This document shows, piece after piece, positions 1-8,068 of a stretch of DNA of 42,973 nucleotides (its first letter is position 1; the number at the start of each line of letters is the position of its first letter). This DNA is from an uncultured Pelagibacteraceae bacterium (GTDB lineage: Bacteria; Pseudomonadota; Alphaproteobacteria; Pelagibacterales; Pelagibacteraceae): NCBI GenBank assembly GCA_902604795.1, contig CACKZV010000008.1, positions 1-42,973 of the forward strand. Direction: 5' to 3'. The notes under the pieces are model-generated. The model was not told the origin of the DNA, made no database searches, and saw only the letters and a list, made by a program, of their open reading frames with translations. The translations under genes and the position numbers were made by a program.

Positions 1-288
1 GAAAATGGTTATGGTAAGTGGGTTTACACAGATAAAACAACTTATGAAGGCGAATGGGTAGCTACGAAAAAACATGGCCAAGGAACTGAAACATGGCCGA
101 ATGGATATATTTACAAAGGTGAATTTAAAGAAAGTCAGTGGAACGGTATAGGAATTTTATTTTTTCCTGATGGCTCAACCTATGAAGGTGAATGGGCCAA
201 TGGTTTTATGAATGGAGAAGGTACTTTTACCTGGTCAGACGGTAAACAAAAAAAAGGTATTTGGAAAAATGGAAGTTTCCAAGAATAG
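1..288 (+). CDS. MORN-repeat protein, C-terminal part (5' end outside window)
   Basis: Reading frame 1 is open from the window edge to a TAG at 286-288 and gives 95 residues. It shows several MORN-type repeats, with YEGEW twice and YKGEF once, each followed after a few residues by a G-x-G turn and an aromatic-polar-D/N-G segment. MORN repeats form beta-hairpin sheets that often mediate protein or membrane association; they carry no catalytic information. The upstream part, including any signal peptide or catalytic domain, lies outside the window, so the role is unknown. The stop lies 20 bases inside the next gene, which suggests translational coupling to the membrane-anchored protein that follows. 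Confidence 0.8.
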   Translation, partial: ENGYGKWVYTDKTTYEGEWVATKKHGQGTETWPNGYIYKGEFKESQWNGIGILFFPDGSTYEGEWANGFMNGEGTFTWSDGKQKKGIWKNGSFQE

Positions 289-814
289 TTTTAAAACATT
301 ATCAGAACCAGTTAAGCAATTTGGTGGATTAGTTGGTATAATTATTCTTATCTTTCTAACTTTTTTTGTTTTAAATAATATTTTTGGTGAAGGTGATGAA
401 TTGGTTGCTAAAATGAAAATAGAAGAAGAAAGAATAGCTGAAGAAAGAAAACTTAATAAGCTAATTTCTAGTCTCCCGTCAGGAGTTTTGGTTTCGTTTG
501 ATGGTACTGATAATTTTAAATTATCTGACGAATTATATGAGGCTGTATGCAAGGCAACTAAACTTATACCTCAACGTGCAATTATGGGTGCAAATTTTCT
601 AAACTTTAGAGCTCATGAAATTTATACAATTAACGGAAATAAAATAGATGAAACATTTGTAAAATGGGATGATGAAAAAAATAAATGTTTTGCAGGTTTC
701 GTTGTAAGTGGAAATAATGTTGGTGTAGATGAAACTGTAAAAGTAAGTGGAGAAGCCTTGAGTTTTTTAAGTACAGGTATTGATACAAGAGTTTATTTTA
801 TTAAAAATTTTTAA
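269..814 (+). CDS. Small membrane-anchored protein of unknown function
   Basis: This is a 181-residue protein when started at the ATG at 269, which overlaps the end of the MORN gene by 20 bases. An in-frame ATG at 212 would overlap that gene by 77 bases and add 19 residues without obvious domain character, so it is less likely. A short polar N-terminus precedes one strong hydrophobic segment (about residues 20-41, rich in I, L and F), then a charged E/K-rich stretch likely to be helical or coiled-coil. The remainder is a soluble domain of about 110 residues with two cysteines. The topology suggests a single-pass inner-membrane protein with a periplasmic domain. I do not recognise the family. 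Overlap with the MORN gene suggests the two act together. Confidence 0.6.
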   Translation: MEVSKNSFKTLSEPVKQFGGLVGIIILIFLTFFVLNNIFGEGDELVAKMKIEEERIAEERKLNKLISSLPSGVLVSFDGTDNFKLSDELYEAVCKATKLIPQRAIMGANFLNFRAHEIYTINGNKIDETFVKWDDEKNKCFAGFVVSGNNVGVDETVKVSGEALSFLSTGIDTRVYFIKNF

Positions 815-827
815 GGAGGAAATGTAA
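814..827 (+). promoter_or_regulatory. Strong Shine-Dalgarno followed by a start-stop (ATG-TAA) mini-ORF
   Basis: An AGGAGGA motif at 814-820 overlaps the stop codon of the preceding gene. It is followed at once by ATG-TAA (822-827), a start codon with an immediate stop. The next real gene starts only at 881 and has no comparable ribosome-binding site. The element could be a ribosome-stalling or leader site for the transporter ATPase gene, or the remains of a lost small gene. The motif is plain in the sequence; the function is a guess. Confidence 0.35.
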
Positions 828-880
828 CAAATTATAGAGATTTTATTTTATCTTAAATTCGTATAACCTTAGTATTATTT

Positions 881-1912
881 ATGTCTGAACCAGTAATTAA
901 ATGCCAATCTGTTTATAAAATCTTTGGAGCAAACGCTGAAAGAATGCTTAAAGAAGCAAATGGTAATGTTGATGCAAAAACATTTCAAGAAAATGGATGT
1001 ATTGTAGGAGTTAACAATGCCTCTTTTGAAGTATCTAAAGGTGAAATGTTAGTTGTAATGGGTTTATCAGGATCTGGCAAGTCAACATTATTAAGGTGTA
1101 TTTCTAGATTAACAGACGCAACTGGTGGAAAAATTTTTATTGAAGGTCAAGACTTGCTTAATTTAAATAACAAGGAACTTATTGATTTAAGAAGAAATAA
1201 AATGGGAATGGTTTTTCAAAGTTTTGCGTTACTTCCACATAAAACAGTTTTAGAAAATATTGCTTTTCCTCTTCAAATTAAGGGTATTAAAACTGAAGAT
1301 AGTATTAATAAAGCAATGGATATGGTCAAACTTGTTGGTCTCGATGGAAGAGAAAATTATTTTCCAAGAGAGTTATCTGGAGGACAACAACAAAGGGTAG
1401 GAATTGCAAGATCATTGGCAGTTGAGCCAGATATATGGTTCTTAGACGAACCTTTCTCAGCATTAGATCCTCTTATAAGGAAAGAAATGCAAGATGAATT
1501 TTTAAGACTTCAAGAAAAATTACAAAAAACTATTATGTTTATTACTCATGACTTTGATGAAGCATTAAAACTTGCTGATCGAATTGCAATTATGAAAGAT
1601 GGAATAATTGAGCAATTAGATACACCTGCGAACATTGTTTTAAATCCAGCAACAGAATATGTAAGAAAATTTACAGAAGAAGTTCCAAGGGAAAAAGTTT
1701 TATTAATCAAAGATGTAATGGATGAAATAAGCTCTAATGACCTGGGTGATATAAAAGTTTCAAAAGACGAGATTATTGAAAATGTTGCTGAAAAAATATT
1801 AACACAAGAAAAAACAGTAGCTGTTACAGATGGCAAAAATAATATCGTAGGTTCAATTAATCCTGCAAAAATTATTAATACAGTTTTTGGGGGAAGGAAA
1901 AATAATCATTAA
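881..1912 (+). CDS. proV: Betaine/TMAO-type ABC transporter ATP-binding protein (ProV/TmoV-like)
   Basis: This is the 343-residue cytoplasmic ATPase of a quaternary-amine ABC importer. The Walker A motif GLSGSGKST is at residues 61-69, the signature LSGGQQQRVGIARSL and Walker B DIWFLDEP follow, and the switch histidine is in FITHDFDEA. The roughly 30-residue insertion before the nucleotide-binding fold and the downstream CBS-like tail are typical of ProV/OpuAA. The tail is shorter than in ProV of about 400 residues and seems to hold one CBS-like unit. The permease gene follows after 3 bases. The trimethylamine monooxygenase gene two genes further on makes a TMAO transporter (TmoV) attractive, but glycine betaine or proline betaine are equally possible. 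No substrate-binding protein gene lies beside it. Confidence 0.9.
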   Translation: MSEPVIKCQSVYKIFGANAERMLKEANGNVDAKTFQENGCIVGVNNASFEVSKGEMLVVMGLSGSGKSTLLRCISRLTDATGGKIFIEGQDLLNLNNKELIDLRRNKMGMVFQSFALLPHKTVLENIAFPLQIKGIKTEDSINKAMDMVKLVGLDGRENYFPRELSGGQQQRVGIARSLAVEPDIWFLDEPFSALDPLIRKEMQDEFLRLQEKLQKTIMFITHDFDEALKLADRIAIMKDGIIEQLDTPANIVLNPATEYVRKFTEEVPREKVLLIKDVMDEISSNDLGDIKVSKDEIIENVAEKILTQEKTVAVTDGKNNIVGSINPAKIINTVFGGRKNNH

Positions 1913-1915
1913 ATT

Positions 1916-4069
1916 ATGGAATTACTTAAAAAATATCCTAAATTATTTCAATGGTTATTTTTATTAGCTGTATTTTTTGCACTATGCTTTGCAATTGATG
2001 TTCCCGAAACTTACAAATTTATTAGAGGACAAGCAGAATTTGTAAAAGATCCTAATCAGAGTGCCTTCGTATTTCTAGGTAAAGAGGTTAGATATTACGC
2101 TTTTGATGTTTTCTGGAGATTGCCACCATTACTTGGATGGCTTCCAATTTGGATAAATGACTCATTATTCTTTTTAATGAATGATTGGATGCCAATGGAA
2201 TTTTGGAATGAAGATACGCAAGAATATAAAACACGACCTTTAGTTTTACAAATAACTAGAAACCTAACCGCATTTATGACTTTTCTAATAGAATTAATTA
2301 GAGAGATTTTATTAGGCGGTCTTGAAACAATTGTTGCTTTTACTAGTTGGGATTGGATTGATGCTAATCCCTGGGCAGAATTACCAGGCTTACCTTGGAC
2401 TATTGTAGCAGCAGGATCAGCGATACTTGCTTATAAGTTAGGAGGTAAAGGATTGGCCCTATACGCACTTTTATCAATGACTTACATTTCAATATTCGGA
2501 CAATGGAAACCGTCTATGCAAACACTTTCTTTTATATTAGTTGCAGCACCTCTTTCATTTATTTTTGGTTTAGGTTTGGGTGTTGCGGCATACAAAAGCA
2601 AAAGAGTAGAAAAAGCGTTATATCCAATACTTTTAGTTATGCAGACGATGCCCCAGTATGCGGTATTAGTTCCTGCACTAGTTCTTTTTGGGGTAGGAGA
2701 CCACGCTGCAGTAATTATAACAATGATTGTTGCTGTGCCGCCAATGATATTATTAACTTTATTAGGTTTAAGGGCTGTCCCCCCAGAGGTAATTGAAGCT
2801 GGTAGAATGAGTGGATGTAGTAACTGGCAACTAATGTCAAAAGTATTAATTCCAACAGCGAGAAGAGATATTTTAATAGGAGTTAACCAAGTTATAATGG
2901 TATGTTTTTCTATGGCAGTTATCTCTGCATTTATAGGAGCAAAAGGCTTAGGTTTTAATTTATTATTAGCTCTAAATCAGTTGAATATTGGATTAGCATT
3001 AGAGGCAGGTCTTTGCATTAGTTTGATAGCAATTTTATTAGATAAGATGTCTTTAGCTTGGGCAAATAAACAGGTTGATTATTTTGGTAATTTAAATTTT
3101 TTTCAAAGAAATAAAAATTCATTATTCTTTGGAGTTATAGTAATAGTAGGTATTCTTTTAGCTTACTTTGGATCAATTTATTTTAAAGACGGGTACAATT
3201 ATTTATTTGAAGTTCCGCATAATAAAGGAATATCAACAGCAGATTTTTGGAATAAAGGTGTTGACTGGATATTTGATACTTTCTTTGTATATATTAAAGC
3301 ATTTAACACTTGGCTAATTGTTGATGTACTCCAACCGATGAGAGCTTTATATTTGAGAATGCCAGCAATAGCCACATTAGTTCTAGTCGTTGGAGCTGGA
3401 TATTTAATTGGTGGAGTTAGATCTGCTTTAGTTGTTTGTGGTTTAACTTTATTTATAGCTCTAAGCCCATGGTGGGATAGAGCTTTAGTAACCACATACA
3501 TGGCAACATTTGGTGTACTAGTATCTTGCACAATTGGATTTACTGTTGGAACTTTATGTTTTCAAAATAAACATTCTACAAACTTTATGTTAAATATTTG
3601 CGATATATTTCAAACTTTCCCATCTTTTGTATATTTAATTCCTGTGATGATGCTTTTTGGAATTACAGATACTTCAGTTTTAATTGCTGTAATAGTTTAT
3701 GCTACGATACCAGCAACAAGATACACAATTGAGGGTCTTAGAAGTGTTCCAGCTGGACTACATGATGCTGCAACGATGTCAGGTGTCACAAAGTTTCAAA
3801 GACTATTTAAAATAGAATTTCCATTAGCATTTCCACACATGATGTTGGGACTTAATCAAACAATAGTTTTTGCATTATTTATGGTGATTATTGGTGCCTT
3901 TATTGGAACTGAAGATTTAGGTCAGTACATTCTAAAAGCTCTATCAGATAAAAAAGGGGCCGGTATTGGATTAACACTCGGAATTTGTGTTGCATTTATT
4001 GGACTAATTTTTGACAACTTAATTAGAACTTGGGTAGGTAAAAGAAAAAAACATCTGGGTATAGACTAA
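1916..4069 (+). CDS. proW: Double-domain betaine-type ABC permease (ProW/TmoW-like fusion)
   Basis: This is a 717-residue integral membrane protein containing two full permease domains in tandem. Each has the EAA-type cytoplasmic loop that contacts the ATPase: EVIEAGRMSG near residue 290 and GLHDAATMSG near residue 612. Each loop is followed by the typical IP.A/EFPLA and GLNQTIV/GVNQVIM segments. Many hydrophobic helices surround both domains, and long non-membrane segments rich in W precede each. ProW is usually about 300-350 residues and works as a homodimer, so this fusion would supply both halves of the channel in one chain. It starts 3 bases after the ATPase gene. Roseobacter TmoW, as I recall it, is a large permease of this kind; with Tmm nearby, TMAO import is the favoured but unproven role. 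Confidence 0.9.
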   Translation: MELLKKYPKLFQWLFLLAVFFALCFAIDVPETYKFIRGQAEFVKDPNQSAFVFLGKEVRYYAFDVFWRLPPLLGWLPIWINDSLFFLMNDWMPMEFWNEDTQEYKTRPLVLQITRNLTAFMTFLIELIREILLGGLETIVAFTSWDWIDANPWAELPGLPWTIVAAGSAILAYKLGGKGLALYALLSMTYISIFGQWKPSMQTLSFILVAAPLSFIFGLGLGVAAYKSKRVEKALYPILLVMQTMPQYAVLVPALVLFGVGDHAAVIITMIVAVPPMILLTLLGLRAVPPEVIEAGRMSGCSNWQLMSKVLIPTARRDILIGVNQVIMVCFSMAVISAFIGAKGLGFNLLLALNQLNIGLALEAGLCISLIAILLDKMSLAWANKQVDYFGNLNFFQRNKNSLFFGVIVIVGILLAYFGSIYFKDGYNYLFEVPHNKGISTADFWNKGVDWIFDTFFVYIKAFNTWLIVDVLQPMRALYLRMPAIATLVLVVGAGYLIGGVRSALVVCGLTLFIALSPWWDRALVTTYMATFGVLVSCTIGFTVGTLCFQNKHSTNFMLNICDIFQTFPSFVYLIPVMMLFGITDTSVLIAVIVYATIPATRYTIEGLRSVPAGLHDAATMSGVTKFQRLFKIEFPLAFPHMMLGLNQTIVFALFMVIIGAFIGTEDLGQYILKALSDKKGAGIGLTLGICVAFIGLIFDNLIRTWVGKRKKHLGID

Positions 4070-4073
4070 AATT

Positions 4074-5552
4074 GTGAAAAAATTTCTTGTTGCTATCGAC
4101 CAAGGTACAACATCGTCTAGAGCAATTCTCTTTGATTTAGATGGCAATATAAAATTTACATCTCAGTTTGAATTTAATCAATACTTTCCAAAAAATGGAT
4201 GGGTAGAGCATAATCCAAATGAAATTTGGTTAACAACTCTTAAAGCTTTAAAAAAAGTAATTAAAAAAGCATCTCTTCTAAAAGGAAAAATATTAAGTAT
4301 TGGAATAACCAACCAGAGAGAGACAACTATTCTTTGGAACAAGAAAACGGGTAAACCAGTATACAATGCAATTGTTTGGCAAGACAGAAGAACTCATGAG
4401 TACTGTGAAAAGCTTAAGCAAAAAAAATATGAAAATATTTTCAGAAGAAAAACTGGTTTATTCATTGATCCATATTTTTCAGCTACTAAAATTAAATGGA
4501 TCTTAGAAAACGTAAAAATTTCGAAGAAACTTCAAAAATCTAATAATTTATTATTTGGCACTGTTGATACTTTCTTAATTTGGAAACTAACTAACGGACA
4601 ACATCATTTAACTGAGGCAACAAATGCAAGTAGAACAATGTTGTTTAATATAAATAATAACAATTGGGACAAAGAAATTTTAAAAAAGCTCAAAATCTCA
4701 AAAAGTATTTTACCTGAAGTTAAAAATTCAGCGGATAATTTTGGATCAACAAATAAAAAAATAGTTGGGTATGAAATTCCTATATCTGCAGTTTTGGGTG
4801 ATCAACAAGCTGCAGTTGTTGGACAATCTTGTTTTGAAAAAGGCTCAATTAAAAGTACTTATGGCACAGGTGCCTTTGTAATAATGAATACCGGGTCAAA
4901 AAAAATTTTTTCAAAAAATAAATTATTAACCACAATTTGTTACAGATTAAACGGAAAAAATACTTTTGCTCTCGAGGGTTCAATTTTTATCGCTGGAGCA
5001 GGTGTTCAATGGCTAAGAGATAAGTTAAAATTAATTAATAATGCTTATGACACAGAACAAATTGCTAAATCAAAAAAAAATAATGAAGGTGTCTATGTTG
5101 TACCAGCTTTTAGTGGGCTGGGAGCTCCATACTGGAGACCTGATGCAAGAGGAGTTATAACTGGATTAACTAGAGATAGTGATTGGAAAACCTTAGTAAG
5201 AGCAGTTATAGAATCTGTGGCATACCAAAGCTATGATTTATTTAATGCCATGAGAAAAGATGGATTAAAGCCAAATATAGTAAAAATTGACGGAGGAATG
5301 GTGGAAAACGACTGGTTTTCTCAGTTTTTGGCAAATATTATTGATATTAAAACAGAAAGACCAAAAGTTTTGGAAACCACAGCACTTGGAGTTGCTTTAT
5401 TTGCTGGATATCAAATAGGAATATTTAAATCTTTAAATCAAATAAAGAGAAAATGGAAAAAAGATAAAACCTTTAAACCTAAAGTAAGTTCGACAATTAG
5501 AAAAAAACTATTAAAGGGGTGGAAATTGTCAGTTAATAAAACCTTATTGTAA
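4074..5552 (+). CDS. glpK: Glycerol kinase GlpK
   Basis: Glycerol kinase phosphorylates glycerol with ATP to sn-glycerol 3-phosphate in the cytoplasm. The 492-residue product has the full FGGY layout: N-terminal IDQGTTSSRAILFD phosphate loop, the GITNQRETTILW and NAIVWQDRRT substrate-binding segments, GTVDTFLIWKLT, a GDQQAAVVGQ motif and GLGAPYWRPDARG. Length matches the family (about 500). The start is a GTG at 4074, 4 bases after the permease stop, so it is probably co-transcribed with the betaine-type transporter genes. It converges with tmm with only 6 bases between stops. The glycerol link continues with gpsA at 7002. Glycerol could come from lipid turnover or from osmolyte breakdown; no glycerol facilitator is present here. 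Confidence 0.95.
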   Translation: MKKFLVAIDQGTTSSRAILFDLDGNIKFTSQFEFNQYFPKNGWVEHNPNEIWLTTLKALKKVIKKASLLKGKILSIGITNQRETTILWNKKTGKPVYNAIVWQDRRTHEYCEKLKQKKYENIFRRKTGLFIDPYFSATKIKWILENVKISKKLQKSNNLLFGTVDTFLIWKLTNGQHHLTEATNASRTMLFNINNNNWDKEILKKLKISKSILPEVKNSADNFGSTNKKIVGYEIPISAVLGDQQAAVVGQSCFEKGSIKSTYGTGAFVIMNTGSKKIFSKNKLLTTICYRLNGKNTFALEGSIFIAGAGVQWLRDKLKLINNAYDTEQIAKSKKNNEGVYVVPAFSGLGAPYWRPDARGVITGLTRDSDWKTLVRAVIESVAYQSYDLFNAMRKDGLKPNIVKIDGGMVENDWFSQFLANIIDIKTERPKVLETTALGVALFAGYQIGIFKSLNQIKRKWKKDKTFKPKVSSTIRKKLLKGWKLSVNKTLL

Positions 5553-5558
5553 ATTTTA

Positions 5559-6887
5559 TTATTTTAAAAACGTATCCATAGAGTCATCCATCGCTGATGC
5601 CCAAGGCGTATGGTGAATAGGAGCTATGGATCCAGTCACAGGTGATGAAAAAGATTTATTTCTGTAAGTTGAAATATCATCCATTTTATGGTGTTCCCAA
5701 TCTTTGAAATGTTTTCTTATCAATTCAAAATCAATTTTTGGATAATCCGACTTATCATGAAGCTCTTTAGTATACTCAGTTTGAAAATCAATCATTTGAT
5801 CAGGATTTTCTAATTTTTCTTCCATAGAAACCCATTTAGAAATATCTTTTTCTATTTCACTATCATTTGGAATCTTAATTTTATTCATTATCACGTCCCT
5901 TGCGAACCATGCTTGGCAATCAAACATATTAAAAGTATGAAATTGATCCTGCATACCTAGGTACATTAGCTTGTGATTATCTTGCCAAACTACTCCTTTG
6001 TATAATTTTGGTGGATATAATCTGTTGTGAGTTTTAAGACTTAGTTTTTCGTTCAAAAATGGAAAATGATGCAGGTATCCAGTGCATAATATAATTACAT
6101 CTGCTTCTTGTTCTGTACCATCTTTAAAAATTGCTTTGTTACCTTCTAATCTATCTAGATAGTAAACTTCTTTCATACCAGAAGGCCATTTAAAACCCAT
6201 TGGATTATGTCTATAACCTATGGTTACACTTTTGGCTCCATACTTGTTACATTGTAGAGCAACATCTTCAGCTGAATAACTGCTTCCAAGCACTATCACA
6301 TTTTTATCTCTAAATTCTTCAGCATCTCTGAAATCATGAGAATGCATTATTCTTCCTGGAAAAGAACTCATTCCTTTGTATTCAGGAATAAATGGAACTG
6401 AAAAATGTCCAGTTGAAACAACTACATAATCAAACTTGTCAGACAAAATTTTATTGTTAGTTTTATCTTGATAGCTTACTTCAAATTTATCTGAATTATA
6501 ATTTACACTCTTTACACTTGTGCTAAATTTAATTTTGCTTTTTATTTTTCCTTTACTTACTCTTCCAATTATATAATCGTATAATACTTCTCTAGGTGGA
6601 AAAGATGGAATAGGTTTTCCAAAATGCTCATCAAAAGAATAATCTGCAAATTCCAAACATTCTTTTGGTCCATTTGACCATAAATATCTATACATACTAT
6701 TGGGGATAGGATCACCATATTGATCTGAACCGGTTCTCCAACTGTAGTTCCATAGTCCTCCCCAATCATCTTGTTTTTCAAAACACACAATTTCTGGAAC
6801 TTTTTCTCCTTTTTGCTCAGCATGCTCGAAGGCTCTTAACATCGATAAACCGCAAGGTCCTGCACCGATTATTGCTATTTTATTCAT
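5559..6887 (-). CDS. tmm: Trimethylamine monooxygenase Tmm (flavin monooxygenase family)
   Basis: Tmm oxidises trimethylamine to trimethylamine N-oxide using FAD, NADPH and oxygen. The 442-residue product begins with the FAD-binding IIGAGPCG (residues 6-13), carries the FMO identifying motif F-x-G-x(3)-H-x(3)-F at residues 176-186, and the NADPH-binding GSSYSAED at 201-208. Segments such as DWGGLWNYSWRTG, SNGPKECLEFADY, LCTGYLHHFPF and the C-terminal HHTPW match my recollection of the Methylocella and marine Tmm proteins closely, including overall length. No TMAO demethylase (Tdm, DUF1989 plus GcvT domain) is seen in the window, so the onward step must be encoded elsewhere. It is divergent from gpsA and convergent with glpK. 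Confidence 0.93.
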   Translation of the reverse strand: MNKIAIIGAGPCGLSMLRAFEHAEQKGEKVPEIVCFEKQDDWGGLWNYSWRTGSDQYGDPIPNSMYRYLWSNGPKECLEFADYSFDEHFGKPIPSFPPREVLYDYIIGRVSKGKIKSKIKFSTSVKSVNYNSDKFEVSYQDKTNNKILSDKFDYVVVSTGHFSVPFIPEYKGMSSFPGRIMHSHDFRDAEEFRDKNVIVLGSSYSAEDVALQCNKYGAKSVTIGYRHNPMGFKWPSGMKEVYYLDRLEGNKAIFKDGTEQEADVIILCTGYLHHFPFLNEKLSLKTHNRLYPPKLYKGVVWQDNHKLMYLGMQDQFHTFNMFDCQAWFARDVIMNKIKIPNDSEIEKDISKWVSMEEKLENPDQMIDFQTEYTKELHDKSDYPKIDFELIRKHFKDWEHHKMDDISTYRNKSFSSPVTGSIAPIHHTPWASAMDDSMDTFLK

Positions 6888-7001
6888 AAAAATTGTATAA
6901 TTTTAAAAATTTATCTTATTAATAAAATCAAAAAAATAAAACTATTTTTTCTTTAAATTTACTTGTTATTAATGAATAGTTTATTTTTAGTGAATATATT
7001 T

Positions 7002-7958
7002 ATGAAAAAAATTCTAATTATTGGAGGTGGAGCCATGGGATCAGCGTTCTCTGTTCCATGTATAGATAATAATAATAAAGTATTAATTACAGAACCATAT
7101 AACCAAAGATTTATTAAAAATTTATCATCAAAAAATAAATTTCATTCAGGTTTAAAAATTAATCTTTCAAAAAAACTAATATTTAAAAAATATTCTAAGA
7201 AATTATTTCTTGAAAAATATGATCTTATTGTTATTGCATTAAGTTTATCAGGCATTAATTTTGTTGGCAAAGAATTAAAAAAGTATGAAGTAAAATCTCC
7301 AGTTTTAGTTCTTACAAAAGGTCTCAAATATGAAAAGAAAAATAAAAAAATTACAACTATTTCTCAAACTCTTCTAAAAAATAATCCTAAATTAAATGTA
7401 TCAGTTTTGAAAGGACCTTGTTTAGCTAAAGAATTAGTGAGAAAAAGTCAAACGAGTGTAATTATAGCTAACAAAAACATTAAATTTGCAAAATTGTTAG
7501 GTAAAATAATTTCAACCAAATATTATTTGATAGAATATTCTACAGATGTAATTGGTATTGAAATATGTTCAGCAATAAAAAATATTTATTCCATGATAAT
7601 TGGTTCTGGTTTAAGTTTGAATAAATCGTCAAGTCTATTTCAAAAATCACTATCAGAAATGAAATACTTAACCAGACAATTAAAAGGAAAAGAAGAAACC
7701 GTTTTAAGTCTAGCAGGAGTTGGAGACCTGTATGTAAGTGCTGCGGGTGGAAGAAATAGCAAAATGGGAAACTATTTAGGACAAGGTTTTACTTTCAAAA
7801 GTGCTAAAAAAAAGTTTATGGCAAATGATACTGTAGAAGGCGAACAACTTGTAAGAGAAATCGCGCCATTTATTTTAAAAAAATTTAATTCAAGAAAAAT
7901 TCCCTTAATGTTCAGAATGATTAGAGCAATTCTAAAAAATAAAAAATTTTCGATTTAA
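7002..7958 (+). CDS. gpsA: Glycerol-3-phosphate dehydrogenase [NAD(P)+] GpsA
   Basis: GpsA interconverts dihydroxyacetone phosphate and sn-glycerol 3-phosphate with NAD(P)H, feeding phospholipid synthesis or, in reverse, glycerol use. From the ATG at 7002 the protein has 318 residues and starts MKKILIIGGGAMGSAFS, the expected Rossmann loop near the N-terminus. An earlier in-frame TTG at 6963 and ATG at 6972 would add hydrophobic residues ahead of the Rossmann strand and are less likely. The family motifs LTKGLKYE, VLKGPCLAKEL, the lysine-bearing EICSAIKNIYSM and AGVGDLYVSAAGGRN are all present. It lies alone between tmm and the binding-protein operon, on the same strand as glpK but separated by tmm. 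Confidence 0.93.
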   Translation: MKKILIIGGGAMGSAFSVPCIDNNNKVLITEPYNQRFIKNLSSKNKFHSGLKINLSKKLIFKKYSKKLFLEKYDLIVIALSLSGINFVGKELKKYEVKSPVLVLTKGLKYEKKNKKITTISQTLLKNNPKLNVSVLKGPCLAKELVRKSQTSVIIANKNIKFAKLLGKIISTKYYLIEYSTDVIGIEICSAIKNIYSMIIGSGLSLNKSSSLFQKSLSEMKYLTRQLKGKEETVLSLAGVGDLYVSAAGGRNSKMGNYLGQGFTFKSAKKKFMANDTVEGEQLVREIAPFILKKFNSRKIPLMFRMIRAILKNKKFSI

Positions 7959-8007
7959 AAATATTATATTTATTGACTTTTTGAATAAGGTAGACTTTTT
8001 TAATTTA

Positions 8008-8036
8008 TTGTCATTCATTTATCTCACTGATAGATT
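8008..8036 (+). promoter_or_regulatory. Predicted sigma70-type promoter of the GH63/ABC operon
   Basis: TTGTCA at 8008-8013 and TAGATT at 8031-8036 are separated by 17 bases, close to the TTGACA/TATAAT consensus. Transcription would start near 8043, leaving a leader of about 25 bases. The leader carries AGAGGGG at 8057-8063, a good ribosome-binding site 5 bases before the ATG at 8069. In such AT-rich DNA chance matches are common, so this is only a candidate. Confidence 0.4.
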
Positions 8037-8068
8037 TGCTTAGTTAATCAACGAAAAGAGGGGAATCA

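Noticed and set aside
212..268. Upstream ATG at 212 as start of the small membrane protein
   Set aside because: It would overlap the MORN gene by 77 bases, and the added 19 residues lie before the natural short cytoplasmic N-terminus; the ATG at 269 is simpler.
235..552. Minus-strand open frame of 105 codons
   Set aside because: It is antisense to the MORN end and the membrane protein gene, with no family features or ribosome-binding site; treated as a shadow. The same applies to other antisense or out-of-frame open frames inside recognised genes.
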